Source of the DNA: Edaphobacter sp. 4G125
GTDB lineage: Bacteria > Acidobacteriota > Terriglobia > Terriglobales > Acidobacteriaceae
DNA: 64,000 bases
NCBI RefSeq assembly: GCF_014274685.1
Contig: NZ_CP060393.1
Location: 124,001 to 188,000, forward strand
Reading direction: 5' to 3'
Shown here piece by piece: positions 1 through 9,291 of the stretch (position 1 is the stretch's first letter; the number at the start of each line of letters is the position of its first letter). The notes beneath the pieces are model-generated. The model was not told the DNA's origin, searched no databases, and saw nothing but the letters and a program-made list of their open reading frames with translations. The translations under genes were made by a program, and so were the position numbers.

Positions 1-172
1 AACTGACGGTCCAAACTGTAGTACTGCCGTCAACAGTGACGCGATCGCCCACCTGTGGAGTTTCCGCCGCGGAGTGTTTTTCTGACTTCGAGCGTTCGCT
101 CAGCGACTCAGCCAGCCTGGCGCTGATGTCGATGGGTTCGGCCTTCTTCTGTGATTTCTTTCTTGTTGCCAT
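1..172 (-). CDS. Hypothetical protein, N-terminal part only (runs off the window)
   Basis: An ATG at 172 on the minus strand opens a frame that stays open to the window edge, 57 codons. Upstream GAGAAG is a possible ribosome binding site. The start reads MATRKKSQKKAEPIDISARL and is rich in Lys, Arg and Ser; the part near the edge reads GDRVTVDGSTTVWTVS, which looks like the beginning of a small beta-barrel (KOW/Tudor-like) domain. That domain reading is a guess. The gene lies 22 bp upstream of the end of the heparinase-like gene and on the same strand, so it may be transcribed with it. No function can be assigned. Confidence 0.5.
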   Translation of the reverse strand, partial: MATRKKSQKKAEPIDISARLAESLSERSKSEKHSAAETPQVGDRVTVDGSTTVWTVS

Positions 173-194
173 CGCTTCTCAACACTCCAGTCGC

Positions 195-2219
195 TCAGGC
201 GATCTCGAACTTCCAGTTAGCTCGGGTTACATCGGCTTTCGTGCGTAACTGCACTCGATAAACTGCTGGCCCCCATGATCTCCGCATTCCCGCATCCTGC
301 AGCTCCATCTTTTCCATGTTGAAGGCGAGCGCAGCCGCATCATACCGAAGCGAGACATCCTTAACACCTGCCTTCTCCGAATGAAGCACAAAGGCTCCTG
401 AGCCACTCTCGGAGGGGATTCGCGATGTCATAAACGACAACGCGACAGAGCCGCTCTTCGTCAGCTCGAAGTCTTCCGCCAGACGCACGATACCAGCTTT
501 GCGATCGAGCCGAATCTCGCGCATCCAGCGCTCCACACCAGCTTCTGGCGGATACGCTATAGCGAGATTTGCCGTCATGCCCGCGCCATCATCGCTGGTT
601 GTGTACTTCACCTCACTGGCTGCATAAGGATTGCCTTCGTGCTGCATCACACCATTAATCGTTGGAAGGTTGTGGAATGCCGACTGCATCGTCCAGATGG
701 TGTACCGTTCGGGGCTAAATGTCTTCGCGGTGTATGCCTCTACACCTACATCGATAAATACTGGCTCACCATCATGGAAGAGGATGAAGCTTCCTGAATC
801 ATTGTGTCCATGGCTGCGACCATTGCTAGCGGCCTGCACCGCGAGATAGAACCCGTCGGTCGTGCCAGCCTTCTCTCGTGCCGTCATCAGATGCAGTGCC
901 GGATACCAGGAATCGCGGCCTAGAGCATCCACCTTTTGCGAGGTACGAATCTCACTGGCGCACAAAACATCCGGTAGTATGCGCGCCAGCGAAGGTAGCC
1001 CTGCGCCCAACGCGCGCTCCAACACAGTGGAGTTACCTGCGGCTCCGAGGCTGTCCTTTGCGGAATAGAATGCACCAAATTCACTCAGTGTAGGCAGCTT
1101 CGCGGCCATACCGTACCGGTACACCAGCTCTGGCGTGGGAGCATCTTCCATATGCGCATCGCCATAGTTCACATACGCGTGGCCTGCGATGTGTACGTCG
1201 GCGATGTACTGCCCCATCTTCCGTACAAACGGATGCGTCATCACATCTGCTGCCCCACCGGTCGCAGAAGCCAGTGTCCGGCAGCAATCGAAATACGAGC
1301 CCGGCGAGCGCTGCCAGTAAACAGGCCCCTCTTCACAGCCACCATCTGGCGAATAGTCACTTAGGAACTCATCCAGGCTGCGACAGCTCCTCTCGATCGC
1401 TTGCTGACGGCGTTCGGCATCTTCCTCCAACAGCAGATTCGTCATCAACCAATTGGAGTTAATCCAGGGATTCCAGTTATTCAGATGTCCCCGCTTTGGC
1501 TTCAAACCCATCCATCCAAAATCGTCTCGCATCAGCAGAGGATCAAGTACACGCCGTTTCGCTTCCAGGCGAATGCGCGGAACAATTCGCGGCGATACGC
1601 TATTGAGTCTCTCCGCGAGTAGGTACTCCACTAAGGCCATCGTTGAGGCCGTCTCTGCCGCGAAGAGATCGACGATGGGCTCTGCTACATCCGGCAACCC
1701 AATGCCCGCACGCTGCGCGCCGAGATGCGCTGGAGCTCCCCAGAAACTCTCCTCGCAGATCAGCCACGCACCATTGGTGATATCGTCCAGAAAACGTCCC
1801 TTGCCTTCGGCGCACTCTCCCAACACCAGATCGATCAAGCGATGCCGCCGCCCAAACTGCTGATCTTCGTAGCGAGAGCGATTTCCATTGCGTTTGTAAT
1901 CGAGCGCAGTTGTCGCCAGCAGGGAAGGCCAGTCCTTGCCGTGCCACATCTCTGCACGCTTTACCATCGCGGCACGCAGATCTTCAGGCATCTGCATCCA
2001 GGCATCGCGTTCTGTCGCGCGCGGATAAGGATGCCATTGCCCCGGCAGTACCAGCTTGGTGCGCAGAAGCTCGGCGGTGAAGGTTGAAATCAGCAGATGC
2101 TTCGGCGGACCCGCAAGCTGATCTACGTCTTGCACAACTTCGCTCCAACCCGAGAGCGGTGAAAAGTATCCAGCTCCCCATAGAGCGGCTGAGCCACGCA
2201 GAAGATCGCGTCGATTCAT
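195..2219 (-). CDS. Heparinase II/III family protein (polysaccharide lyase-like, exported)
   Basis: The 674-residue product begins MNRRDLLRGSAALWGAGYF, an N-terminus with twin arginines and a short hydrophobic stretch that suggests Tat-type export. The C-terminal half holds the beta-sheet region of heparinase II/III-like proteins, with a His/Asn-rich segment (SHGHNDSGSFILF) followed by GEPVFIDVG and a conserved FHNLPTINGV stretch. The N-terminal half is helical, as expected for the (alpha/alpha) toroid of these lyases and alginate lyases. The likely role is cleavage of an acidic polysaccharide outside the cytoplasm; the substrate cannot be read from the sequence. The frame is open upstream to 2294, but I chose 2219 because the export signal begins there and the longer form would run into tgt. 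Confidence 0.8.
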   Translation of the reverse strand: MNRRDLLRGSAALWGAGYFSPLSGWSEVVQDVDQLAGPPKHLLISTFTAELLRTKLVLPGQWHPYPRATERDAWMQMPEDLRAAMVKRAEMWHGKDWPSLLATTALDYKRNGNRSRYEDQQFGRRHRLIDLVLGECAEGKGRFLDDITNGAWLICEESFWGAPAHLGAQRAGIGLPDVAEPIVDLFAAETASTMALVEYLLAERLNSVSPRIVPRIRLEAKRRVLDPLLMRDDFGWMGLKPKRGHLNNWNPWINSNWLMTNLLLEEDAERRQQAIERSCRSLDEFLSDYSPDGGCEEGPVYWQRSPGSYFDCCRTLASATGGAADVMTHPFVRKMGQYIADVHIAGHAYVNYGDAHMEDAPTPELVYRYGMAAKLPTLSEFGAFYSAKDSLGAAGNSTVLERALGAGLPSLARILPDVLCASEIRTSQKVDALGRDSWYPALHLMTAREKAGTTDGFYLAVQAASNGRSHGHNDSGSFILFHDGEPVFIDVGVEAYTAKTFSPERYTIWTMQSAFHNLPTINGVMQHEGNPYAASEVKYTTSDDGAGMTANLAIAYPPEAGVERWMREIRLDRKAGIVRLAEDFELTKSGSVALSFMTSRIPSESGSGAFVLHSEKAGVKDVSLRYDAAALAFNMEKMELQDAGMRRSWGPAVYRVQLRTKADVTRANWKFEIA

Positions 2220-2253
2220 GCCAACCACTATCGCATCTTGCAGGTAAAAAACG

Positions 2254-3381
2254 CTATCCCGCCAATTCTGTCCTGACTCGCTCCATCGTCGCAAGATAAA
2301 AATGGAGGTTGTGGATCGAATTGAGCGTCAGCCCCAACGGTTCGCCAGCAGTAAACAGATGCCGAAGGTAGGCCCGTGAGTACCGTGCGCAGACCATACA
2401 ACTGCATGATGCATCAATAGGCCCATGATCCTCGGCGTACTCTTTACGTTTGATGTTCATGCGCACGATACTGCCATTTTCAGCGCGCGTAAACAACAAG
2501 CCATGACGCCCTGCTCGAGTGGGCAGGACGCAATCCATCATGTCGACGCCCATCTTGGCGTACTCTTCGATCTCGTCGGGATAGCCAACCCCCATCACGT
2601 AACGAGGCTTGTCCTTCGGCAACCATTCCAGCGTTCGCGCAATCATCTCGCGCGTCACTTCGCGCGGCTCGCCTACGGCCAAACCACCAATCGCGTAACC
2701 GGGAAACTCCATCTCGACCAATCGCTCAGCCGATTCCTTGCGTAGATCGACATACATGCCGCCCTGCACGATGCCAAAGAGGTTCTGCGTCGCTCCATTC
2801 AACTCTGCGTGCCACGGCACCTTGTGCTGGTTCGCTTCGAAGTGCTGCTTCGAACGTTCGGCCCACGCATGCGTCAGCCCCATGGACTCCTTCGTGCGCT
2901 CCCAGCTAGCCGGTGTCTCCACGCACTCGTCGAAGACCATCGCAATGTCTGCTCCGAGTGCGATCTGCACATCCATCGAGTGTTCCGGAGAAAAGAAGTG
3001 CCGCGAGCCATCGAGGTGCGAGCGGAACTCCACTCCATCGGGAGTGACCTTGCGCAGGCTGCTGAGGCTGAAGACCTGGAAGCCACCAGAGTCGGTCAGC
3101 ATCGGCCGCTGCCAGCTCATGAAGCGATGCACTCCACCGAGTCGCGCGATTAACTCATGTCCTGGCCGCAGATAAAGATGGTAGGTGTTCGCGAGGATGA
3201 TCTCTGCACCACGTTCTCCCGGGCCGATCTTCTCCAGCACACCTTGCTCTACTGTCTTCACGCTAGCCGCCGTGCCTACTGGCATGAACACTGGCGTCTG
3301 CACCACTCCATGCGGCAGCGTAAGCGCGCCACGCCGTCCGCCGCTCTCTGTAGTCCTGCTGATCTCGAACTTTAAAGCCAT
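2254..3381 (-). CDS. tgt: tRNA-guanine transglycosylase (queuine tRNA-ribosyltransferase)
   Basis: The 375-residue product matches bacterial Tgt in length and motifs. It starts MALKFEISRT, and shows GALTLPHGVVQTPVFMPVG, ILANTYHLYLRPG, the substrate-binding DSGGFQVFSL, the catalytic-region FDECVETPAS, GGLAVGEP, and YVMGVGYPDEI with MMDCVLPTRAGRHG. The C-terminal zinc ligands are visible as CSCMVC followed by a downstream His in SIHNLHFY. Tgt exchanges guanine 34 for preQ1 in tRNAs with GUN anticodons, the entry step to queuosine. The ATG at 3381 was preferred over upstream in-frame starts because family homology begins there. It is divergent from the esterase gene with a 51 bp gap. Confidence 0.95.
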   Translation of the reverse strand: MALKFEISRTTESGGRRGALTLPHGVVQTPVFMPVGTAASVKTVEQGVLEKIGPGERGAEIILANTYHLYLRPGHELIARLGGVHRFMSWQRPMLTDSGGFQVFSLSSLRKVTPDGVEFRSHLDGSRHFFSPEHSMDVQIALGADIAMVFDECVETPASWERTKESMGLTHAWAERSKQHFEANQHKVPWHAELNGATQNLFGIVQGGMYVDLRKESAERLVEMEFPGYAIGGLAVGEPREVTREMIARTLEWLPKDKPRYVMGVGYPDEIEEYAKMGVDMMDCVLPTRAGRHGLLFTRAENGSIVRMNIKRKEYAEDHGPIDASCSCMVCARYSRAYLRHLFTAGEPLGLTLNSIHNLHFYLATMERVRTELAG

Positions 3382-3432
3382 CTCTTTGATTGTAGAAGCA
3401 TCCTTGCATGGCCGGGTTATAGTGGATGTCCC

Positions 3433-4476
3433 ATGAACAAGCCTCTTCTGCTTGCGCTCTGCCTCACGCTCCCCGCAGCTGCACAAAACTTCTCTGGCCC
3501 CGCACCGCCTCCGCCGCCCCTGACCGGCAACTCACTCCAGAATCCCAACGTACCCGTCGGTACCCTCTCTGAAAAGCTGACGATCTCTAGCCATATCTAC
3601 GATGGGATGACCAGCAACTACTGGATCTATGCCCCCGCCCAGTACGATCCCAAAACTCCTGCCGCCGTGATGGTCTTCAACGATGGTGGAGGATATATCA
3701 ACCGCAAAGGGAATCACCCCGCCCTCAATGTGATCGACAATCTCATTGCACAACATAAGATTCCAGTGATGATCGCCATCTTCACGGATCCCGGCGATAT
3801 CTCCGGTGCTCTCGGCACACCGACCTACAAATTCGTCGACGCTTACTCGAAAAAGTGGTCACGCACTCTAAAAGATTCGATGCGCTCCACCGAGTACGAC
3901 ACCGTTTCCGATCGCTATGCTCGCTTCCTGCGTGACGAGTTGTTGCCTGCAGTCGCCGCAAAGTACAACCTCCGCAAAGATGCCTACAGCCATGCCATCA
4001 CCGGCATGTCCTCGGGAGGTATCGCATCCTTCAATGCAGCGTGGCAGATGCCTGATGAATTCAGCCGCGTCATCTCCTGGATTGGCAGCTTCACCGCCAT
4101 TCAGTGGCATGAAGACCCTGCCGTAGCAGACGGTGGGCAGAACTATCCCGAGAAGGTGTTGCGTGAGCCGCATCGCAATATCCGCGTCTGGTTGCAGGAT
4201 GGCGCTAACGATCAGGAGAACCCTCGCTACGGAAGCTGGCCGCTCGCGAATATTCGTCTGGCCAACGCTCTCAAGCTGAAGTCCTACGATTCTCACTTCA
4301 GCTTCGGAACCGGCCCGCACAGCCCAGGCGAAGGGGCAGCCGAATTCCCCGAAGAGATGATCTGGCTCTGGCGCGACTACGATCCCAGCCGCACCGACCA
4401 AACCTATACGCAAGATCCCGCAGAGGCTACGAAGCCGCCTTTCCGCGTTTCTATCTCCAACCGCGAAACGCACTAA
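3433..4476 (+). CDS. Secreted esterase of the enterochelin esterase/esterase D type (alpha/beta hydrolase)
   Basis: The 347-residue protein has a clear signal peptide (MNKPLLLALCLTLPAAAQN) followed by a Pro-rich linker. The body is an alpha/beta hydrolase of the Fes/esterase D group: YWIYAPAQYDP near residues 63-73, VMVFNDGGGYIN, RYARFLRDELLPAV and the nucleophile elbow GMSSGG with Ser193 as likely nucleophile. A GPHSPGEGA stretch near residue 295 probably carries the catalytic His. In Acidobacteria such proteins often hydrolyse acylated sugars or siderophore-type esters; the substrate here is unknown. It is a single gene, divergent from tgt and convergent with the TonB receptor. Confidence 0.75.
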   Translation: MNKPLLLALCLTLPAAAQNFSGPAPPPPPLTGNSLQNPNVPVGTLSEKLTISSHIYDGMTSNYWIYAPAQYDPKTPAAVMVFNDGGGYINRKGNHPALNVIDNLIAQHKIPVMIAIFTDPGDISGALGTPTYKFVDAYSKKWSRTLKDSMRSTEYDTVSDRYARFLRDELLPAVAAKYNLRKDAYSHAITGMSSGGIASFNAAWQMPDEFSRVISWIGSFTAIQWHEDPAVADGGQNYPEKVLREPHRNIRVWLQDGANDQENPRYGSWPLANIRLANALKLKSYDSHFSFGTGPHSPGEGAAEFPEEMIWLWRDYDPSRTDQTYTQDPAEATKPPFRVSISNRETH

Positions 4477-4482
4477 ATCCTA

Positions 4483-4517
4483 AAGCTATAGGCCACCAAA
4501 ATGGTGGCCCATAGCTT
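4483..4517. terminator. Hairpin between convergent genes
   Basis: Arms AAGCTAT and GGCCACCA pair with TGGTGGCC and ATAGCTT around a three-base loop, with one mismatched pair inside the stem. It lies between the convergent ends of the esterase gene (4476) and the TonB receptor gene (4540). There is no long T tract, so it may act as a bidirectional transcript-end hairpin rather than a classic intrinsic terminator. Confidence 0.55.
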
Positions 4518-4539
4518 GTGACAGTAGCAGTTAGGAGCT

Positions 4540-7500
4540 TTAGAACAATACCTTCGCACCGAACTGGATGATGCGCGGATCAAAGGTGCTGGTAATCGTT
4601 CCACCACTCTGTACGGTTACATTGTTACCGTTGGAATCCTTCGCAGTTGTATTTGCGATGGTTCCACCAGGCTGGGTAAAGTTTGTGTGATTGAAGGTGT
4701 TGTAAAGCTCTCCACGAAATTCGACCTTCATCCGCTCTACCGGAGTATCAAAGCGCTTATTGAAGGCGAGGTTTAGCGTCGTAAAGATTGGGCTTCGGCC
4801 TGGATCCCGTGACAGATTTCCGAAAGGACTATTTAGCACATTGTTGATCGTGCTTGAAGGGATCGCTATTGCTCCACCATTGGGATTACTCGCCGTATTG
4901 ATGTTGATATATTGCAGCGAGGTCCCGTTTGATTTCGACTTATCCAGCGAATTCAGTTTCACTCCCGAAACACGATTCGGGCGATAAAGGTTCGATCCAC
5001 GATAGCTGGCAGAGATGCCCGACACCTGATTGCCTGTTGGAGGGTTGTAGTTGATCTGGTAGGGGAAACCCGACATCGCCTGGTTGACCGCCGAAACCTG
5101 CCACTGACCAAAGACTTGATTTAGAACGCCGCCCCGATCCATATAGTGGCGACCACGACCAAAGGGAAGCTCGTAGACCAGCGAGGTCGTATTGACAATC
5201 GGCTGGTTGTACTCCGATTGTCCGTAATCGGCTGCCGGATTGCGATAGTCCTGCAATGACGGCGTATTGGCCTCGAGCGAAGCCCCTGAATTATCCAGTG
5301 CATGCGACCAGCTGAACGAGTTCAGCAACGTCAGACCTGCCACCATGCGCTGCTCATATCGCACCTGCAGAGCGTTGTAGTTGGAGTACGCTTCGTGCAT
5401 CGCAATTGTGATATCGCCATAGGTTGAAAGAGGACGGGTAAATTTTCCGTTCGTAATCACCCTCGGATCAGCCTGATTGTAATTGGCGAATTGCAGCAAC
5501 TTCAGACCGTGATTGCCCACATACGCGATGTCGAGCATCGTGTTCTTCATCAGCGTACGCTGCACATCCAGGTAGTAGTTATGCACGTAGCTGTCGCGGT
5601 ATCGATTGGAATCGATATAAGCGACATTGGCCGTAATCGGATTGAAGTTCAACGTCGAGGCCGGGAAGCCCTGATCCATCGGCACATAGCTCGCGCTTCC
5701 ACCCGCATTGGGAGCGCTCTGCGTCACCGTCACGAACAGCGCATTGGGAGGATTGATGGCAAGAATATTGCCTGAACCTGCGCGATCGTAGTGCGAATAG
5801 CTGATGCCGTAACCGCCACGGATCGCCGTCTTGTCATCCACTGCATAAGCAAAACCAAAGCGCGGAGCGAAATCGTTGCGATCCGGTTCATAGCCATATT
5901 TGTTCCCAGTGGATGACACCGGAACCATCGCCGTGCGTGGGTCCGAGGCATTTGCAAGCGACGGATTGAAGTTCGCCTGGCGGTTCTTCTCTTCCCAGTA
6001 CGGCGTCGTGTACTCATAACGGAGACCAATGTTCAACGTCAGCTTGGGAGAGACCTTCCAGTCATCTTGCAAGTAAGCGAAGTTAGAACGGTTGCGAAGC
6101 TGCGCTACAAAGTAGCTCGACAGCGAGTAGGCGCTCGATGCTCCCCAAAGAAAGTCGGCAAAGCTGTTGTCGTTCGTCAATGTCTCCGAGGTCTTGCCTC
6201 CCACATAGTTGCGGCTGTAGCCGCCAGCAAAGGTGAAGCCGCCATAAAGAGGGTTCGTGTCCTGCACATCCATCCAGATCTGCTGGTACTCATAACCAGC
6301 CTTCAGAGAATGGTTCTTAACCACCCACGAGTAATTGACCTTGGGATTGAGCAGTGAAGGATTCTGGAACTGCGGGTTCGTCGTTTGACGCCCCAGTGCA
6401 GAGAAGCCCGTGATCGAGATGCCTGGAATGCCTCCGGCGACGAGTGGATCTGTCGGCAATCCCGGAAAGCTGAAACCCGGATTCGTACCGATCGAAAGCG
6501 AATACTTCCCTGCTCGCGTGCGCGAGAAGCCGAGACGTACATCCAGCAGCTGGTTCGAGCCAATCACGCGTGTATATCCGCCGGCGATCTGCTGGTCGAG
6601 AATCCGCTGCTTACCATTCGAGCTGCCGTCCAGCGGAAGACCGAAGATCGGGAAGTCTGTCGCATTCGTCTTCAGGTGTGAGGCCCGCACAAACACGGAG
6701 TTCTTAGAGTTGATGGAGTAATCCAGGCGAAGATCACCCTTATCGGTATAGTTGTTCGAGCGCTGAAAAGTAGTGAAGTTGCTGTTCGCCGCCGACGTCG
6801 GATTTAGCTGACCAATCAACCCTGCCATCGTTCTGGCAGAAGGTGAGATATCCGGTGCATTCAGGATCGACGTACCCGCAGCATATTTGGTCCCGTTATA
6901 GGGGTCGTAAACATCCTTGCTGAAGACCCCTTTCAGCTGGTTCGGCGTGGGCAGTGTCGCCGTTGAAATCTGCTTGCGTACCTGACGAAAACCCTCGTAA
7001 TCAAGGAAGAAGAAGAGGTGGTCCTTAATGATCGGCCCGTTGAAGTTGCCACCAAACTGGTTGCGATTGTAGGAAGGCTTCTTTCCTCCCGGTGGACGGA
7101 AGAAGCCCGTCGCGTTTAGATCCGTGTTGCGAAGAAACTCGTACACACGTCCGTGGAACTGGTTGCCTCCCTGTGCAAACGCCACGTTGACCACTGCGCC
7201 TGAAGCGCGCCCGTACTCTGCCGTCTCGTTATTGGTCACAACCTGAAACTGCGCGATTGAATCTGGTGCAGGCTGGATGATCTGGTTCGAGAATCCCTGG
7301 TTCGATTCGCCATAGGCGTTATTGTCCATACCATCGAGCAGGAAATTGTTGAAGATCGAGCGCTGGCCGTTGACGTTGAACGAGCCCTCACGGGTAAGTC
7401 CCGTATTCGAGGTGCTGGAATAGGACTGAGTCGTCTGCCGGACACCGGTCGTCAGCCCAATCAGGTCAGAGTAGTTGCGGCTTACCAGAGGAAGGGCCGC

Positions 7501-7932
7501 CGTCTGATATTGCGTCACTACCTGCCCGCGCTGGCTGGTATCGGTCTCCACCTGCAGTGAGACGCCTGAAACTTCAACCGTTGTACTCGTCTCACCAATC
7601 TGTAGAGTAAGGTCGATTCTCTGACGGGCTCCGACCGATACCGAAATATCGGTTGCACGTCCCGGCGCGAATCCTGTCTTGGTCACCTCGATGTTGTACT
7701 GACCAACGCGCAGAGCCGGAACTTCATAATCGCCGCTGGTGTTGGTCTGGCGGGTGCTAACCACTCCGGTCGCGATATTTGTAACCTTGACTGCAGCATC
7801 GGGAACAACTGCACCTGAGCTGTCGTGAACCGTGCCTACAATGCTGCCATTTTCATACTGGGCCAACGCCGGAATAGGCAACAGGGTCAGGCACACTAGT
7901 GCCAATGTCAGGAAAAAGAGATTTCTGCGCAT
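4540..7932 (-). CDS. TonB-dependent receptor with carboxypeptidase-regulatory-like N-terminal domain (Oar-like)
   Basis: The 1130-residue protein starts MRRNLFFLTLALVCLTLLPIPALAQ, a signal peptide. Residues about 25-110 form a carboxypeptidase regulatory-like beta-sandwich (GSIVGTVHDSSGAVVPDAAVKVTNIATG). A plug region follows (LDGMDNNAYGESNQGFSN and AEYGRASGAVVNVAF), then a long series of beta-strands and outer-membrane barrel repeats, ending in the typical aromatic C-terminus (IIQFGAKVLF). This is the Oar-like TonB receptor architecture greatly expanded in Acidobacteria. It should import or secrete a large substrate across the outer membrane; the ligand is unknown. The ATG at 7932 begins the signal peptide; upstream in-frame starts would bury it. 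Confidence 0.88.
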   Translation of the reverse strand: MRRNLFFLTLALVCLTLLPIPALAQYENGSIVGTVHDSSGAVVPDAAVKVTNIATGVVSTRQTNTSGDYEVPALRVGQYNIEVTKTGFAPGRATDISVSVGARQRIDLTLQIGETSTTVEVSGVSLQVETDTSQRGQVVTQYQTAALPLVSRNYSDLIGLTTGVRQTTQSYSSTSNTGLTREGSFNVNGQRSIFNNFLLDGMDNNAYGESNQGFSNQIIQPAPDSIAQFQVVTNNETAEYGRASGAVVNVAFAQGGNQFHGRVYEFLRNTDLNATGFFRPPGGKKPSYNRNQFGGNFNGPIIKDHLFFFLDYEGFRQVRKQISTATLPTPNQLKGVFSKDVYDPYNGTKYAAGTSILNAPDISPSARTMAGLIGQLNPTSAANSNFTTFQRSNNYTDKGDLRLDYSINSKNSVFVRASHLKTNATDFPIFGLPLDGSSNGKQRILDQQIAGGYTRVIGSNQLLDVRLGFSRTRAGKYSLSIGTNPGFSFPGLPTDPLVAGGIPGISITGFSALGRQTTNPQFQNPSLLNPKVNYSWVVKNHSLKAGYEYQQIWMDVQDTNPLYGGFTFAGGYSRNYVGGKTSETLTNDNSFADFLWGASSAYSLSSYFVAQLRNRSNFAYLQDDWKVSPKLTLNIGLRYEYTTPYWEEKNRQANFNPSLANASDPRTAMVPVSSTGNKYGYEPDRNDFAPRFGFAYAVDDKTAIRGGYGISYSHYDRAGSGNILAINPPNALFVTVTQSAPNAGGSASYVPMDQGFPASTLNFNPITANVAYIDSNRYRDSYVHNYYLDVQRTLMKNTMLDIAYVGNHGLKLLQFANYNQADPRVITNGKFTRPLSTYGDITIAMHEAYSNYNALQVRYEQRMVAGLTLLNSFSWSHALDNSGASLEANTPSLQDYRNPAADYGQSEYNQPIVNTTSLVYELPFGRGRHYMDRGGVLNQVFGQWQVSAVNQAMSGFPYQINYNPPTGNQVSGISASYRGSNLYRPNRVSGVKLNSLDKSKSNGTSLQYININTASNPNGGAIAIPSSTINNVLNSPFGNLSRDPGRSPIFTTLNLAFNKRFDTPVERMKVEFRGELYNTFNHTNFTQPGGTIANTTAKDSNGNNVTVQSGGTITSTFDPRIIQFGAKVLF

Positions 7933-8038
7933 ACAAACAAACTTAACGACGCCATGTATACGCACGATGACGGGATTGTGAATGGAAGATTGCATAAGGC
8001 GCTCCTTGAAAGAGAAAACTGGCGCGGCAGATCGTTTC

Positions 8039-9181
8039 TTAGCGGTTGTCTGCCGTCGCCCTTAACTGCTCTGGAACCAGCGGGCTCGACAACAGCTTCA
8101 TCGAACCCGTCAGATAGTACGTCGGAATCTTCGGATGCTGCTCAGCGATCAGCCATAGTGTCCGAAAATCAAAGCTCTGCACCTCGGCGCGCGAGACCAT
8201 CTTGTTCTGCTCGATCGCTCCGCACAGCGCATCGACAAACGCCTGAGGACCCACCGTGTGGTTCTTGTGCTCCTCGTCCGTCGCGATTCCTTCCGGCATG
8301 ATCTTGGTCTCAATGTTGAATCGTGCGTGCGCAGCGTTTTGCGCTCGCTCTTTGGCATGAGCGGTGCCCTTACCTGGCCCCTTGGTGTAGTACTCCACGT
8401 AGAAGTTCACAAACCGGAAGAGCTGGGCCGCATATGTTGGAACGTAAGGGCTGATCAGGCCTTCCTTCTTCGCGAACGCTACCGCCACCGGCGACAGCGA
8501 GAGATCGTTCTTCTGCTCCGCGTCGAAGTGAACCTTGTCGCAGATAAATGTCTTCTGCGCATCGGTGCTGGAGATGTCCCGAAGAAAGACGCGGTTCTCC
8601 AACGTGTAGGGAGTACCATCCGCCCTGCGGCAGCTCTCCGGATTCAGAAACTGGTCGTGCCAGATCAGCGAGACTCCATCGGTTGTCACGCCGGTATCGG
8701 TCTCCAGCGTCGTAACCAACTGATCCAAACCGCTCTCAAACGATGGCAACGTGTTCTCCGGTCGCAAGCCACGGCCGCCACGATGCGCTGTCACATCGAA
8801 TTTCGCCAGCCGCACTCGTTCTTCGGCTGTCTTCGCCGCATCACGCTCTTCTCCCACGACCTGCTGCAACAGGTCCGGCCGGTCCGTGATCAGCCCATCG
8901 ACCCCCATGCGGATCTGTGTACGCATCTTCTCTGGATCATTGGTCGTCCACGGCACCACCTTAAAGCCGCGGGCCTGCAGCTCCTTCAGGGGAACTTCCC
9001 CGTTCAGGATGGTGGCATCCACAGGTGAGAGTACTGGTTGCACCGCTCCATGCGCCTTCGCGTGGACCCACGCCTTCTCCATCACCTGCAGGTAAGGATT
9101 GGTTGCCGCCTTCAACTCCTGTCCATTCGCCGCCATCGCTAACGCCGGAACCACCACTGCACTCAACAAAGCTCGTTTCAT
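8039..9181 (-). CDS. Glycerophosphodiester phosphodiesterase family protein with permuted motif order
   Basis: The 380-residue protein starts with a signal peptide (MKRALLSAVVVPALAMAANG). GDPD catalytic motifs are present: HRGGRG with His133/Arg134, PENT with Glu142, ETDTG with Glu160/Asp162, WHDQ with His175, and NIETK with Glu291/Lys293, followed by EVQSFDFR. The element that normally closes the GDPD TIM barrel, a WTVND plus GVDGIITDRPD segment, is not after these but before them, at residues 77-105 (PWTTND, GVDGLITDRPDLL). The protein ends soon after the SFD strand. The barrel could therefore close with its last strands supplied from the N-terminus. The expected reaction is hydrolysis of glycerophosphodiesters to glycerol 3-phosphate and an alcohol, in the periplasm. 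Confidence 0.82.
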   Translation of the reverse strand: MKRALLSAVVVPALAMAANGQELKAATNPYLQVMEKAWVHAKAHGAVQPVLSPVDATILNGEVPLKELQARGFKVVPWTTNDPEKMRTQIRMGVDGLITDRPDLLQQVVGEERDAAKTAEERVRLAKFDVTAHRGGRGLRPENTLPSFESGLDQLVTTLETDTGVTTDGVSLIWHDQFLNPESCRRADGTPYTLENRVFLRDISSTDAQKTFICDKVHFDAEQKNDLSLSPVAVAFAKKEGLISPYVPTYAAQLFRFVNFYVEYYTKGPGKGTAHAKERAQNAAHARFNIETKIMPEGIATDEEHKNHTVGPQAFVDALCGAIEQNKMVSRAEVQSFDFRTLWLIAEQHPKIPTYYLTGSMKLLSSPLVPEQLRATADNR

Positions 9182-9291
9182 CGGTACAAACAGAATCAGC
9201 CTCTCAGGTTACGAAATCATGAACGGACAGCACTTTACTCTGTCCACTCTTCAATCGTCACCCTTTTTCCGAGGCTCTTGAACTCTATCCG

